From assembly GCA_023954745.1 (NCBI GenBank), contig JAGSHC010000001.1, positions 78,356 through 142,355 on the forward strand: DNA of 64,000 nt, written 5' to 3'. The stretch comes from Deltaproteobacteria bacterium (GTDB lineage: Bacteria > Myxococcota_A > UBA796 > UBA9615). The position numbers and the translations under genes are program-made. Shown here one piece after another: positions 24,737 through 32,478 of this stretch (positions are counted from its first letter, which is position 1; the number at the start of each line of letters is the position of its first letter). The notes under the pieces were generated by a model that made no database searches, had not been told where the DNA came from, and saw only the letters and a program-made list of their open reading frames with translations.

Positions 24737-25879
24737 CTACCGCGTCGAGCCCAATGCCTCGACGCGAGCGAGGTCCTCGGGGGTGTTCACATTGAGGAAC
24801 GAGGTGCCGTCGGGGTGCACCGTGCGCCACAGGTCTTCGGGGACTCGCTCCACACGGACCGAGCCGAGCCAGGTGCCCATGCCCAACTCACCCGAGAGCA
24901 CGGCCTGCTTGATCGCACCGAGGCAGCGGGCCCCGTAGACGGCATGGGTGGGCTCGGCGTGTCCGTCCCGCATGGGCAGGATGACGTCGGCGTGCCGCCC
25001 CGGGTGGCTCGCGAGCCAGGTCACGAATGTGGGATCGAGCAGCGGAAGGTCGCACGCTGCGAGGAAGACGAACGGTGTGGGAGCGGCCGCGAGTCCGGTC
25101 AGGAGGCCGCCGAGGGGACCGAGATCGGGCAGCAGGTCCTGCACGACCGTCACCCCCGACGGCAGGGGAGGTAGCTCCTGCCCTTCTCGCCGCACCACCA
25201 CGACGTGCTCCGAGCAGCTCTGGAGCCGGGCGATCAGGCGGGGGAGAAGCGGCTCACCTCCAAAGGTGAGATCGGCCTTGTCGGAGCCCATGCGCACTGA
25301 GTGCCCCCCGGCGAGCAGGACTCCCGTGAGGGCGCGACGTGGGCTCGCATGTCGCCCAAGCATCTCCAGGATCAAGTCGGCGCATGGCGCGGGGTCGTGG
25401 AGGGGAAGTCGAGGCAGGGCGGAGTAGCGCGCAGGCAGTTCGGCGGGATGGTCGGCCACGATCCCCACCAGGTTGTCCATGGCCTCGATGGCGCCGGGCT
25501 TCCAGGGACGGCGGGGCGTGGCGCCCTCTCGAGCGACCAGGAGCTTCGGCATCGACGAGCTTCGGTAGCCCTCGGTGATGACGAGGTCGACCCCGTGCCC
25601 ATGGCGCTCCACGAGCTCCCGGAGGGGAATCTCACCGTCGGCGGAGCCCATGAGGGCGAGCTTGCGCCGGTTGGTGATGAGCACGCGGTGGGCCCCGGCC
25701 TGGGTGAAGCGCCACGTGTCCTTGCCCTCGTGGTCTACATCGAAGCGGTGCACGTCGTGCTTCACGACCATCACGCGCACGCCACGGTCGCGAAGGGCAG
25801 GGATGAGCTTCTCGAGGAACGTGGTCTTTCCGGTGCCCGAGGGAGCGACGAACGAGATGGTGGCTGGCAGATCGCTCAC
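24737..25879 (-). CDS. mobA: MobB-MobA fusion, molybdenum cofactor guanylyltransferase with adaptor
   Basis: 380 residues from GTG at 25879, overlapping the moeA stop by four bases. Residues 1-165 are MobB (P-loop VAPSGTGKTTFLEK, VVKHDVHRFDVD, DLVITEGYRSSSMPK), a GTP-binding adaptor. Residues about 190-380 are MobA (GVLLAGGHSVRMGSDKADL, DLGPLGGLLTGL, LAACDLPLLDP, FLNVNTPEDLARVEAL), which joins GMP to molybdopterin to make MGD. MobB-MobA fusions occur in other bacteria but usually as MobA-MobB or separate genes. The product supports bis-MGD enzymes such as the formate dehydrogenase implied by fdhD. Confidence 0.93.
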   Translation of the reverse strand: MSDLPATISFVAPSGTGKTTFLEKLIPALRDRGVRVMVVKHDVHRFDVDHEGKDTWRFTQAGAHRVLITNRRKLALMGSADGEIPLRELVERHGHGVDLVITEGYRSSSMPKLLVAREGATPRRPWKPGAIEAMDNLVGIVADHPAELPARYSALPRLPLHDPAPCADLILEMLGRHASPRRALTGVLLAGGHSVRMGSDKADLTFGGEPLLPRLIARLQSCSEHVVVVRREGQELPPLPSGVTVVQDLLPDLGPLGGLLTGLAAAPTPFVFLAACDLPLLDPTFVTWLASHPGRHADVILPMRDGHAEPTHAVYGARCLGAIKQAVLSGELGMGTWLGSVRVERVPEDLWRTVHPDGTSFLNVNTPEDLARVEALGSTR

Positions 25880-27108
25880 GGACGCCGGACTCCAAGGGCT
25901 GCCTGCCCGACCTCGCCCGGAAGCATCACGATCCGGACGCGGCTGCCTTGTCGCAGCATCTCCGACTCCTCGGGGGCCACGATGAGGCACGTGGCCTTGG
26001 CCATGGAGCTCTGGATTCCCGAGCCTTGAGGCCCAGTGGTCCGGACCATCAGGTCCCCGGCGTCATCGGGGTGATGAACCCCTCGAAAGAGGATGAGGAA
26101 GCCAACTCGCTTGCGCAGGTCGTGCTCCAGTCGCGCCTCCCGCGTGGGAAGGAAGTGGTGGGCGTGCCCTTGCATCGCCCGAAGCGCGGGTCGGACGTAC
26201 ATCAAGAAGGAGACGTCGCAGGAGACCGGGTTCCCCGGCAGTCCGAACCAGCGCACGTCCCCGATCCTGCCGAACGCGTTGGGCTTGCCGGGGCGTACCT
26301 TGACCTTCCAGAAGCGCTGTTCGCCACCCCGGGCGGCGATGGCCTCCTTCACGAAGTCCAGCTCGCCCACGGAGACGCCGCCGATGGTGAGCAGGACGTC
26401 GGCGCCCGTGATCCCGTCCAGCGCTGCGTCGAGCGACGCACGGTCGTCCCGCGCGATCCCGAGGTATCGGGGGATTCCACCGGCCTCCTGCACCCGGGCG
26501 GCGAGGGCCCAGGAGTTGCTGCTGACGATGTGTCCGCGGGGGAGCGGGTCCCCCGGTTCGTGGACCTCGTCCCCCGTGGAGAGGATGGCGACGACCGGCC
26601 TGCGCACGACGTCGACCCAGGTAAGACCTTGCCCAGCGAGCAGTCCGATGAGCCCCGGCGTGAGGGACTGGCCCACCTGGCCGATGGAGTCCCCTGGCAT
26701 CACATCCTCGCCGGCGCGGCGGATGTTCGCTCCCAGCGTCTCGGGCTTCACGATGCGTACGGGCCCGTCACCGTCTCGCTCAGTGCGCTCCTGAGCCACC
26801 ACGGTGTCGGCGCCTTCGGGCACCGGCGCCCCCGTGAAGATGCGCGCTGCCTCCCCGGATCCGAGCGTCCTCTCGGGCCACGAGCCCGCCGCGATGAACA
26901 TGGGCACCGGCAAGGCGGCTCCCTGGTCCGCGTGCTTCAGCGCGTATCCGTCCATGGCCGAGTTGTCGGCGGGAGGGACGGCGCGTCGGGCGATCACGGG
27001 TCGGGCGAGCACGCGACCGAGACCATCTGCCAGCGTGATTCGCTCGCTGCCGAGGCTCTGGATGCCTGACAGGACGGTATGAATGGCTTCCTCGAAGGGG
27101 ATCAGCAT
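25876..27108 (-). CDS. moeA: Molybdopterin molybdenumtransferase MoeA
   Basis: 410 residues from ATG at 27108. MoeA inserts molybdate into adenylylated molybdopterin. Motifs: DNSAMDGYAL (domain I), IFTGAPVPEGADTVVAQE, VAILSTGDEVHEPG, TIGGVSVGELDFVKEA and FGLPGNPVSCDVSFLMYVRP. Length is normal. The start was placed at LIPFEEAIHTV because residues upstream of it are unlike the family. It is first in the moeA-mobBA-moaA run and divergent from the beta-barrel gene at 27168. Confidence 0.95.
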   Translation of the reverse strand: MLIPFEEAIHTVLSGIQSLGSERITLADGLGRVLARPVIARRAVPPADNSAMDGYALKHADQGAALPVPMFIAAGSWPERTLGSGEAARIFTGAPVPEGADTVVAQERTERDGDGPVRIVKPETLGANIRRAGEDVMPGDSIGQVGQSLTPGLIGLLAGQGLTWVDVVRRPVVAILSTGDEVHEPGDPLPRGHIVSSNSWALAARVQEAGGIPRYLGIARDDRASLDAALDGITGADVLLTIGGVSVGELDFVKEAIAARGGEQRFWKVKVRPGKPNAFGRIGDVRWFGLPGNPVSCDVSFLMYVRPALRAMQGHAHHFLPTREARLEHDLRKRVGFLILFRGVHHPDDAGDLMVRTTGPQGSGIQSSMAKATCLIVAPEESEMLRQGSRVRIVMLPGEVGQAALGVRRP

Positions 27109-27167
27109 GGCCGCGGAGCTTACTCTCGTTTGCGACCTTCGGCCGGCCCCTGCGACAATGGCGGCCG

Positions 27168-28028
27168 GTGTCTCGATTCCTCCTCTTCTCGATGCTCTTC
27201 GTGCTGCTGCTTCCAGCCAGCGCAATGGCAGCTCCCCCCTACGACATCGCCGTCGTGGGGCTCGAGAAGATTGAGCCGTCCCGGCGGCAGGCGCGCTTCG
27301 ACTTCGTCGCCCGGGAGCTGGCTCTCACCATCTCGGGTCCCCCGGGATACGCCGCAGCGGCCCTGGGAATGTACGAGGCTGAGCTCGCATTCGAGAATCG
27401 GGTCTCATTCATTCACGCCGCGGCGGATACTGGCGAATCGTCCTCTCCGTGGGACGACCTGACCGAGAGTGGAGAGGCGGACTCCGTCGCGTTTCTCCCG
27501 GGAGTGATGATCCGCAAGGGCCTGCCCTTCTCGTTCGAGGTCGGCGGGCGCATGTCGTGGTTCACGGGCAGTCGCCAGTTCGTCGTTGGCGGGTTCGGTC
27601 GCTGGGTGCCCTTTGGCAACTGGGACAAGGTCCCGGACATCTCCATTGGCATGGGATACGACGGGCTGGTCGGGAACGATCAGCTCGAGCTGGGTACGTT
27701 CCACCTCGACCTGTCGCTGGGATACAGCTTCAAGCTGAACCTGCGCGGCACCCGTCCGGGGACGCGCTTCTCACCGTTCGCCGGCTACCAGTTCCTGCAG
27801 TCCCACGCGCGGCCCGGAGTCAGCGTCGACCAGGTGGGCGCGGTCACGGGCTGGGCCGAGAACGCGGCACCTGGTGTCGACCCGCGCTCGTTCCGGTACC
27901 ACCGGGGCTTCGTGGGGATGGAGGTCCGGGGCGGCGGCTTCGCCTTCCGGTTTGCGTTTGACGCCGGCTTTCCCCGGAGTGCCCCCATCGTGGCGGGTCT
28001 GAACGTCACCCTCGCGCTCCGCTTCTGA
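27168..28028 (+). CDS. Predicted outer-membrane beta-barrel protein
   Basis: 286 residues from GTG at 27168. Signal peptide FLLFSMLFVLLLPASAMA. The rest alternates like transmembrane beta strands with aromatic girdles (FSFEVGGRMSWFTGS, FHLDLSLGYSFKLNLRG, RFSPFAGYQFLQS, AFRFAFDAGFP) and ends LNVTLALRF; a terminal Phe is the usual beta-barrel assembly signal. About ten to twelve strands can be drawn. No family recognised. It stands alone, divergent from moeA and convergent with the GDPD gene 28 bases away. Confidence 0.75.
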   Translation: MSRFLLFSMLFVLLLPASAMAAPPYDIAVVGLEKIEPSRRQARFDFVARELALTISGPPGYAAAALGMYEAELAFENRVSFIHAAADTGESSSPWDDLTESGEADSVAFLPGVMIRKGLPFSFEVGGRMSWFTGSRQFVVGGFGRWVPFGNWDKVPDISIGMGYDGLVGNDQLELGTFHLDLSLGYSFKLNLRGTRPGTRFSPFAGYQFLQSHARPGVSVDQVGAVTGWAENAAPGVDPRSFRYHRGFVGMEVRGGGFAFRFAFDAGFPRSAPIVAGLNVTLALRF

Positions 28029-28056
28029 GCGGGCGCAGAGCTCGAGCTCCGGCCCC

Positions 28057-28923
28057 TCAGGCTCCCGAAACCGCCCGTCCTGCAAAGGGGTCGACGTCGT
28101 CGAGGACCCGCAGCGCGACATCGGGGAAGTCGGTGATGAGCGAGTTGACCCGCATTCCCACGAGCTCCCGCATCCGGATCTCCTCATTGACCGTCCACGT
28201 GTTCACCGCCAGGCCACGCAGATGCGCCTTGCGGACCATCTCCGGCGTGACCACCCTGTGGCTCGGATGGAGCGCGTACACAGACAACAGGGGAGCCGCC
28301 CAGGGACGGCGCAGGATGCGCTCCCTCAGCTGCATTCCATCGGTGGGGTAGACGAGAGCGAGGGGGGCGTCGCAGTGCAGCTTCACCCGCAGCAGCGCCA
28401 TGGGGTTGAAGCTGCTCACGATGCAGTCCGAGTAGAGGCCAGTCCGACGAATGAACTCCGCCACCGCGAGGGCGGTTCCGTCGCCTCGCGTTTGGTCCTC
28501 CTTGATCTCGATGTTGAAGCGCACCTGTCCTCGAAAGGTCTGCACGACCTCGTCGAGCAGGGGTACGGGCTCGCCAGCGAACTGCGGCCCGAAGTGGGAG
28601 CCGACGTCGATCTCCTTGAGCCTCGACCAGGACATCTTCGTGACGTCGTCGGTGATCCCAGTGAGCCGCTCGGGCGTACGGTCATGGTGAACCACGAGCT
28701 CACCGGTGCCGCAGCGGCGCACGTCGAACTCGAACCAGGGAACGCCCATGTCCGCCGCGTTGCGAAATGCAGCCATCGTGTTCTCGGGGGCGAGCCCGGC
28801 GCCGCCACGATGAGCCTGGACCTGGACATAGGCCGCGCGCTTGGGCGCCTCCTTGTGGGTCTTGCTGGACGCGCGCCCAGGCGCGCGTGGGATCTCGGAT
28901 GGGGTGTCGGACACGGCGCTCAC
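28057..28923 (-). CDS. Glycerophosphodiester phosphodiesterase
   Basis: 288 residues from GTG at 28923; a second GTG at 28914 is also possible. GDPD enzymes release glycerol 3-phosphate from glycerophosphodiesters. The TIM-barrel active site is complete: AHRGGAGLAPENT (HR and ENT), WFEFDVR (the E and D that bind the metal), VVHHDRTPERLTG (second catalytic His), NIEIKED and LAVNTWTVN. There is no clear signal peptide, so it is probably cytoplasmic (UgpQ-like). The 5' end lies 18 bases from the start assigned to the divergent Omp85-like gene. Confidence 0.92.
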   Translation of the reverse strand: MSAVSDTPSEIPRAPGRASSKTHKEAPKRAAYVQVQAHRGGAGLAPENTMAAFRNAADMGVPWFEFDVRRCGTGELVVHHDRTPERLTGITDDVTKMSWSRLKEIDVGSHFGPQFAGEPVPLLDEVVQTFRGQVRFNIEIKEDQTRGDGTALAVAEFIRRTGLYSDCIVSSFNPMALLRVKLHCDAPLALVYPTDGMQLRERILRRPWAAPLLSVYALHPSHRVVTPEMVRKAHLRGLAVNTWTVNEEIRMRELVGMRVNSLITDFPDVALRVLDDVDPFAGRAVSGA

Positions 28924-28941
28924 CCTACAGTCATCGTCTTC

Positions 28942-31695
28942 GTGTTGGCGTTCCTGGGAGCGGCGCTCCCGTCTGCCGCCGCCGAGGAGCTTCCGAACTG
29001 GAGTGTGGAGATCGACGCCACCGTTCAGGGGGACGACGGCACCATCGCCGGACGCGCCCATCTGACGGTGTGGAACCCCACCCAACAGCCCCTCTCCTCG
29101 ATCCGTCTGTTCCTGTACCCGGAGCACTACCGCGCGAAGCCAGCTCTGGACGACATCCTCTGGGAGCGGGTGTATCCGGGGATCTGGGAGCCGGGCGGCA
29201 TGTCCCTGGGGTTCGTAAGGCACCTTCGTGAGGACGGTGGCACCAGCGGACTCACATGGCGCCGCATCGAGGATGGCCCGCCCATGGCAGAGGTCGACCT
29301 CCCCGGGCCGCTGCTCCCCGGCGAGTCGACCACCCTGGAGATCCCGTTCCTCACCCAGGTCCCGCGCAAGTACGGCACCTTCGGGCGCGCGCGCGGAATT
29401 TTGACCGCCTCGGGCGGCTGGCATCCGATGCCGGTCACCCTGACCCCAGAGGGCGAATGGGTGGCCGATGCCGCCCCACCCCCGGCGGACTACTCGATTC
29501 AGCTGACGACGTCGTCAGCGCACGCGGTCGTGCTCGGGGACGCGGTGGACGTGCCCCGGTCCCGCACTCGGCTGGGAGCAGACTTCGTACCCACTGCCGC
29601 ACCGTTGGGTGGATCCTCGACCGTCACCCTGGATGGCGACGCGCGACGCACCCACTGGTCAGGCAAGGCTCGGTGGGTCGGCGTCACCGTGCATCGACGG
29701 GCGACCCAGCGCGACATTCCTCTGGAGGACGGCTCTACGGTCACATGGGTCGGGCGTCCCCTGAGCAAGCCGCAGGTGCGCTGGATCCGACGCGCTGCCC
29801 ACGCAGTTCGGCGGACCGAGGTGGAGCTTGGCCTCGAGGTGGAGCCGCGCGATGTCCTGCTGCTCGAGGCCCCCCTGCGGCGCCGGCTGGTCGAAGAGTG
29901 GGAGGGCGCCCTCTTCGTCTCCGACCGCTATCTGGAGGCTGAGGCCCCGTTCTGGCGCTACCACGACGTGCACCTCGCTCGGGCCCTGCTGGCCCACGAC
30001 ATGGAGAGTCTCATCCAGGGGGCGGAGCCGCCGCGCATGGCCCCCTTCGTCCTCGAAGCGCTCTCCTGGGAGCTCGTGGGGGACTATCTCCAGACCCGCT
30101 GGAAGAACCACGTGGGCCTGCGGAACCTCCTCCAACGCTTCTCCTTCTTCCCCCAGGTGGAGACGCTCCTCGAGACGCCGGCGTTTCCCTTCGCGGACCA
30201 GATCTTCGACAACCCCTGGATCGTCGATCCGCTCTCGGCCGACATCCGGCGGTTCAACCGGCCGCTCCGCTCCGGGCGAACGCTTTCGCTTCGGCTGGAT
30301 GACCGCGTCGGCACCGCGAGCAAGCGCCAGTCAATGCTTCGGTACCTCCGGGGGCAGACCTCACGACCGCTCTTCGTCGCGATGGCAGCAGACGCAGGCC
30401 AGGAGATCGACGAGCTGGCGAACAGCTGGTTGGGCTCGGTGCCGCGGGTGGACTTCCAGCTCGAGACCATCGAGCGCGATCGGACCGAAGGGGGCCTGCA
30501 TCGCACCACGGTCACCGCGCGCCGGGTGGAGCTGGAGGGGGTCTCCCCCGATGAGGTGGTCGAGGTTCGCCTCTCGCCGGGTCATGGACGCACCAAGGGC
30601 AGGGTGACGCTTCGCTGGACGGGGAGCGAGGAGGTCGCGACTTGGGAGGTCTTGAGCCGACGGCGCATGCACGTGGTGGAGATCGATCCCCAAGCGCGTC
30701 TGACGGAGCTGGACGAGAACGGACTCAACCTCCGGCAGGACAACCGCCGCCCCGGTCTCCTCCGGGTGAGCGGCTTTGGCTACGCCGGGTTGTCGATCAC
30801 CGGTCGGGGCTTCGAAGCCTACGGCCTGCTGAACATCCGCCCCCGGCACAGCGCGAGACACCAGGTGAACCTCCGGGCGTTCACGAACGAGCAGTCCCTG
30901 GCTGGGGGAGGCGTCACCTATGCGCACTACTTCGGCCCGCCCCGTTGGGGACTGAACCTGAAGCACCGCGTGGTCTTCACCGTGGACGTATCGCTCCTGA
31001 ACCAGAACTTTCGGGAGACCGACGCGCCGCTGCTCTCGCGGATCTCGGCGGGCTATGTCTACGAGACCCGATCGAACAGCATGATGCCCACGAAGGGGGG
31101 GCGGTTCTCCGTCACGGTCACCGGAGGCCGCGACTTCTCTCTGAAGAAGGAGCAGGCCAGGAGCATCACCGAGGCGGGATTCATCGGGCTGGACGTGCAA
31201 GCGATTCGACTGCTGAAGCTGCACCCTCATCACGTGTTGGCCCTGCGCGGCAAGGCCGGCTTCGTGCTCGGGGAGGTGGAGCACAGTCGCATCACCCTGG
31301 GTGGCAACGCAGATCTCCGGGGGATCCCGGAGCGTGCGGTGCTGACCCCCGCTCGGGTTCTCGGCGTCGTAGAATGGCGTCATCTCTTCTTCAAGGACGC
31401 AGACATCCCGCTTCCGTTCCAGCGCGTGCGTGGACTTCAAGGCGGGCTCTTCATCGAGGGGGCTCTTGCTGCAAAGGGCTTCGACGAGGCCCCCGGCGTG
31501 GAGGACCTGCACTTCTCGGTGGGCTACGGCTTCCGGTGGTTTGTCGACTGGCTCGGGGTCCTGCCTGGCGCCTGGGGAATGGACTTCGCATACACCCCGG
31601 GCACGACGCCGGGGCGACTCCCCATTGGCTTCTTCCCCGAGGACTGGCCCGAAGTGCCGTTCCAGGTCTACTTCGTGGGCTCGCAGAGCTTCTAG
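28942..31695 (+). CDS. M1-peptidase-like domain fused to an Omp85-like outer-membrane barrel
   Basis: 917 residues from GTG at 28942. A signal-like stretch (LAFLGAALPSAAAEE) is short, so the true start may be upstream (GTG at 28855 would overlap the GDPD gene). Residues 15-220 look like the beta-sandwich N-domain of M1 aminopeptidases (DGTIAGRAHLTVWNPT, SSIRLFLYPEHYR). Around 340-385 a region resembling the M1 site (ARALLAHDMESLI, APFVLEALSWELVGDYL) lacks HExxH, so it is probably inactive. From about 600 a barrel follows (LLRVSGFGYAGLSI..), with an Omp85-like lid motif ITLGGNADLRGIP, then VLGVVEWRHLFF, and a terminal Phe (VGSQSF). Such fusions parallel patatin-Omp85 proteins. Function unknown. 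Confidence 0.72.
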   Translation: MLAFLGAALPSAAAEELPNWSVEIDATVQGDDGTIAGRAHLTVWNPTQQPLSSIRLFLYPEHYRAKPALDDILWERVYPGIWEPGGMSLGFVRHLREDGGTSGLTWRRIEDGPPMAEVDLPGPLLPGESTTLEIPFLTQVPRKYGTFGRARGILTASGGWHPMPVTLTPEGEWVADAAPPPADYSIQLTTSSAHAVVLGDAVDVPRSRTRLGADFVPTAAPLGGSSTVTLDGDARRTHWSGKARWVGVTVHRRATQRDIPLEDGSTVTWVGRPLSKPQVRWIRRAAHAVRRTEVELGLEVEPRDVLLLEAPLRRRLVEEWEGALFVSDRYLEAEAPFWRYHDVHLARALLAHDMESLIQGAEPPRMAPFVLEALSWELVGDYLQTRWKNHVGLRNLLQRFSFFPQVETLLETPAFPFADQIFDNPWIVDPLSADIRRFNRPLRSGRTLSLRLDDRVGTASKRQSMLRYLRGQTSRPLFVAMAADAGQEIDELANSWLGSVPRVDFQLETIERDRTEGGLHRTTVTARRVELEGVSPDEVVEVRLSPGHGRTKGRVTLRWTGSEEVATWEVLSRRRMHVVEIDPQARLTELDENGLNLRQDNRRPGLLRVSGFGYAGLSITGRGFEAYGLLNIRPRHSARHQVNLRAFTNEQSLAGGGVTYAHYFGPPRWGLNLKHRVVFTVDVSLLNQNFRETDAPLLSRISAGYVYETRSNSMMPTKGGRFSVTVTGGRDFSLKKEQARSITEAGFIGLDVQAIRLLKLHPHHVLALRGKAGFVLGEVEHSRITLGGNADLRGIPERAVLTPARVLGVVEWRHLFFKDADIPLPFQRVRGLQGGLFIEGALAAKGFDEAPGVEDLHFSVGYGFRWFVDWLGVLPGAWGMDFAYTPGTTPGRLPIGFFPEDWPEVPFQVYFVGSQSF

Positions 31696-31714
31696 GACCC
31701 TGGCCCTCGGCTTC

Positions 31715-32293
31715 TTGCTCTGCACCCTGGCTCTCGCTGGGTGTGCCACCACGGGGCGAAGCGGGCGGCCGACCGGCTCGCTGCAGCGGATCCTGGACAC
31801 GGCCACCTCGCTGCTCGGCCAGAGCAAGGTCACGGTGAACAAGCGGCCGTACCGCGCCGACTGCTCTGGATTCGTGAAGGCCGCCTTCAGCCCGACGAAT
31901 GTCCAGCTGATCTCGGCTTCGGCAAAGGGCGCTTCGGGGACGGAGCTCATCTATCAGACACTGAGGGAGCGAAGGCGCTTGCGCGGGCCAGGGTCGATTC
32001 GCCCCGGCGACCTGCTCTTCTTCCACAACACCTGGGATCGAAACAAGAACCGACTCCGGGACGATCAGTTCACCCACGTGGCGCTCGTCTCTCAGGTGGA
32101 GCCGGATGGCACGGTCAGCTACTTCCACTACGCATCGGGGCGCGTCAAACGCGGGGTCATGAATCTTCGCCATCGGGACGAAGCGCGCGATCCGGACACC
32201 GGGAAGACCTGGAACAGCCCGCTCCGAGTCGGCGGTGGTCGGGTACTCGCAGGGCAGCTCTTTTTTCGGGTTGGGCGGCCGCTCGATCGCTGA
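31715..32293 (+). CDS. NlpC/P60 peptidoglycan hydrolase lipoprotein
   Basis: 192 residues from TTG at 31715. Lipobox LALAGC; catalytic Cys50 in ADCSGFVKAAF, RPGDLLFFHNTW, and His121 in FTHVALVSQV. These enzymes cut peptide cross-links of peptidoglycan, usually D-iso-Glu to meso-DAP. The TTG leaves only nine residues before the lipid Cys; CTG at 31700 would give a proper signal (LALGFLLCTLALAGC) five codons longer and lies five bases after the stop of the barrel gene, with AGGA ahead. No ATG or GTG fits. The gene is probably co-transcribed with the barrel gene. Confidence 0.85.
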   Translation: MLCTLALAGCATTGRSGRPTGSLQRILDTATSLLGQSKVTVNKRPYRADCSGFVKAAFSPTNVQLISASAKGASGTELIYQTLRERRRLRGPGSIRPGDLLFFHNTWDRNKNRLRDDQFTHVALVSQVEPDGTVSYFHYASGRVKRGVMNLRHRDEARDPDTGKTWNSPLRVGGGRVLAGQLFFRVGRPLDR

Positions 32294-32478
32294 AGAACCC
32301 CGCTTCCAAAGGGTTTCTTCGTTTCTCGAGGTCGGCTAGGGCACCGGAGAGCCCGGTGAGATTGCAGGTCCGCCCTGGATCAAACTTGTCGGCATGGGGT
32401 ATGACCGCTTCCATTCCCGGCCCGCGCGCCTGCCCTCAGGGGAGTTGGCTTGCCGCACGAGACCGGATGGAGGATTCA

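Noticed and set aside
28222-28941. Extension of the Omp85-like fusion upstream to 28222
   Set aside because: This stretch is the antisense of the GDPD active-site region and has no protein-like features.
32294-32478. Possible gene or RNA in the largest gap
   Set aside because: No open frame with a start signal. A small stem near caccg/cggtg is too weak to call; the gap probably holds the promoter of the giant gene, but no clear -35/-10 pair is visible.
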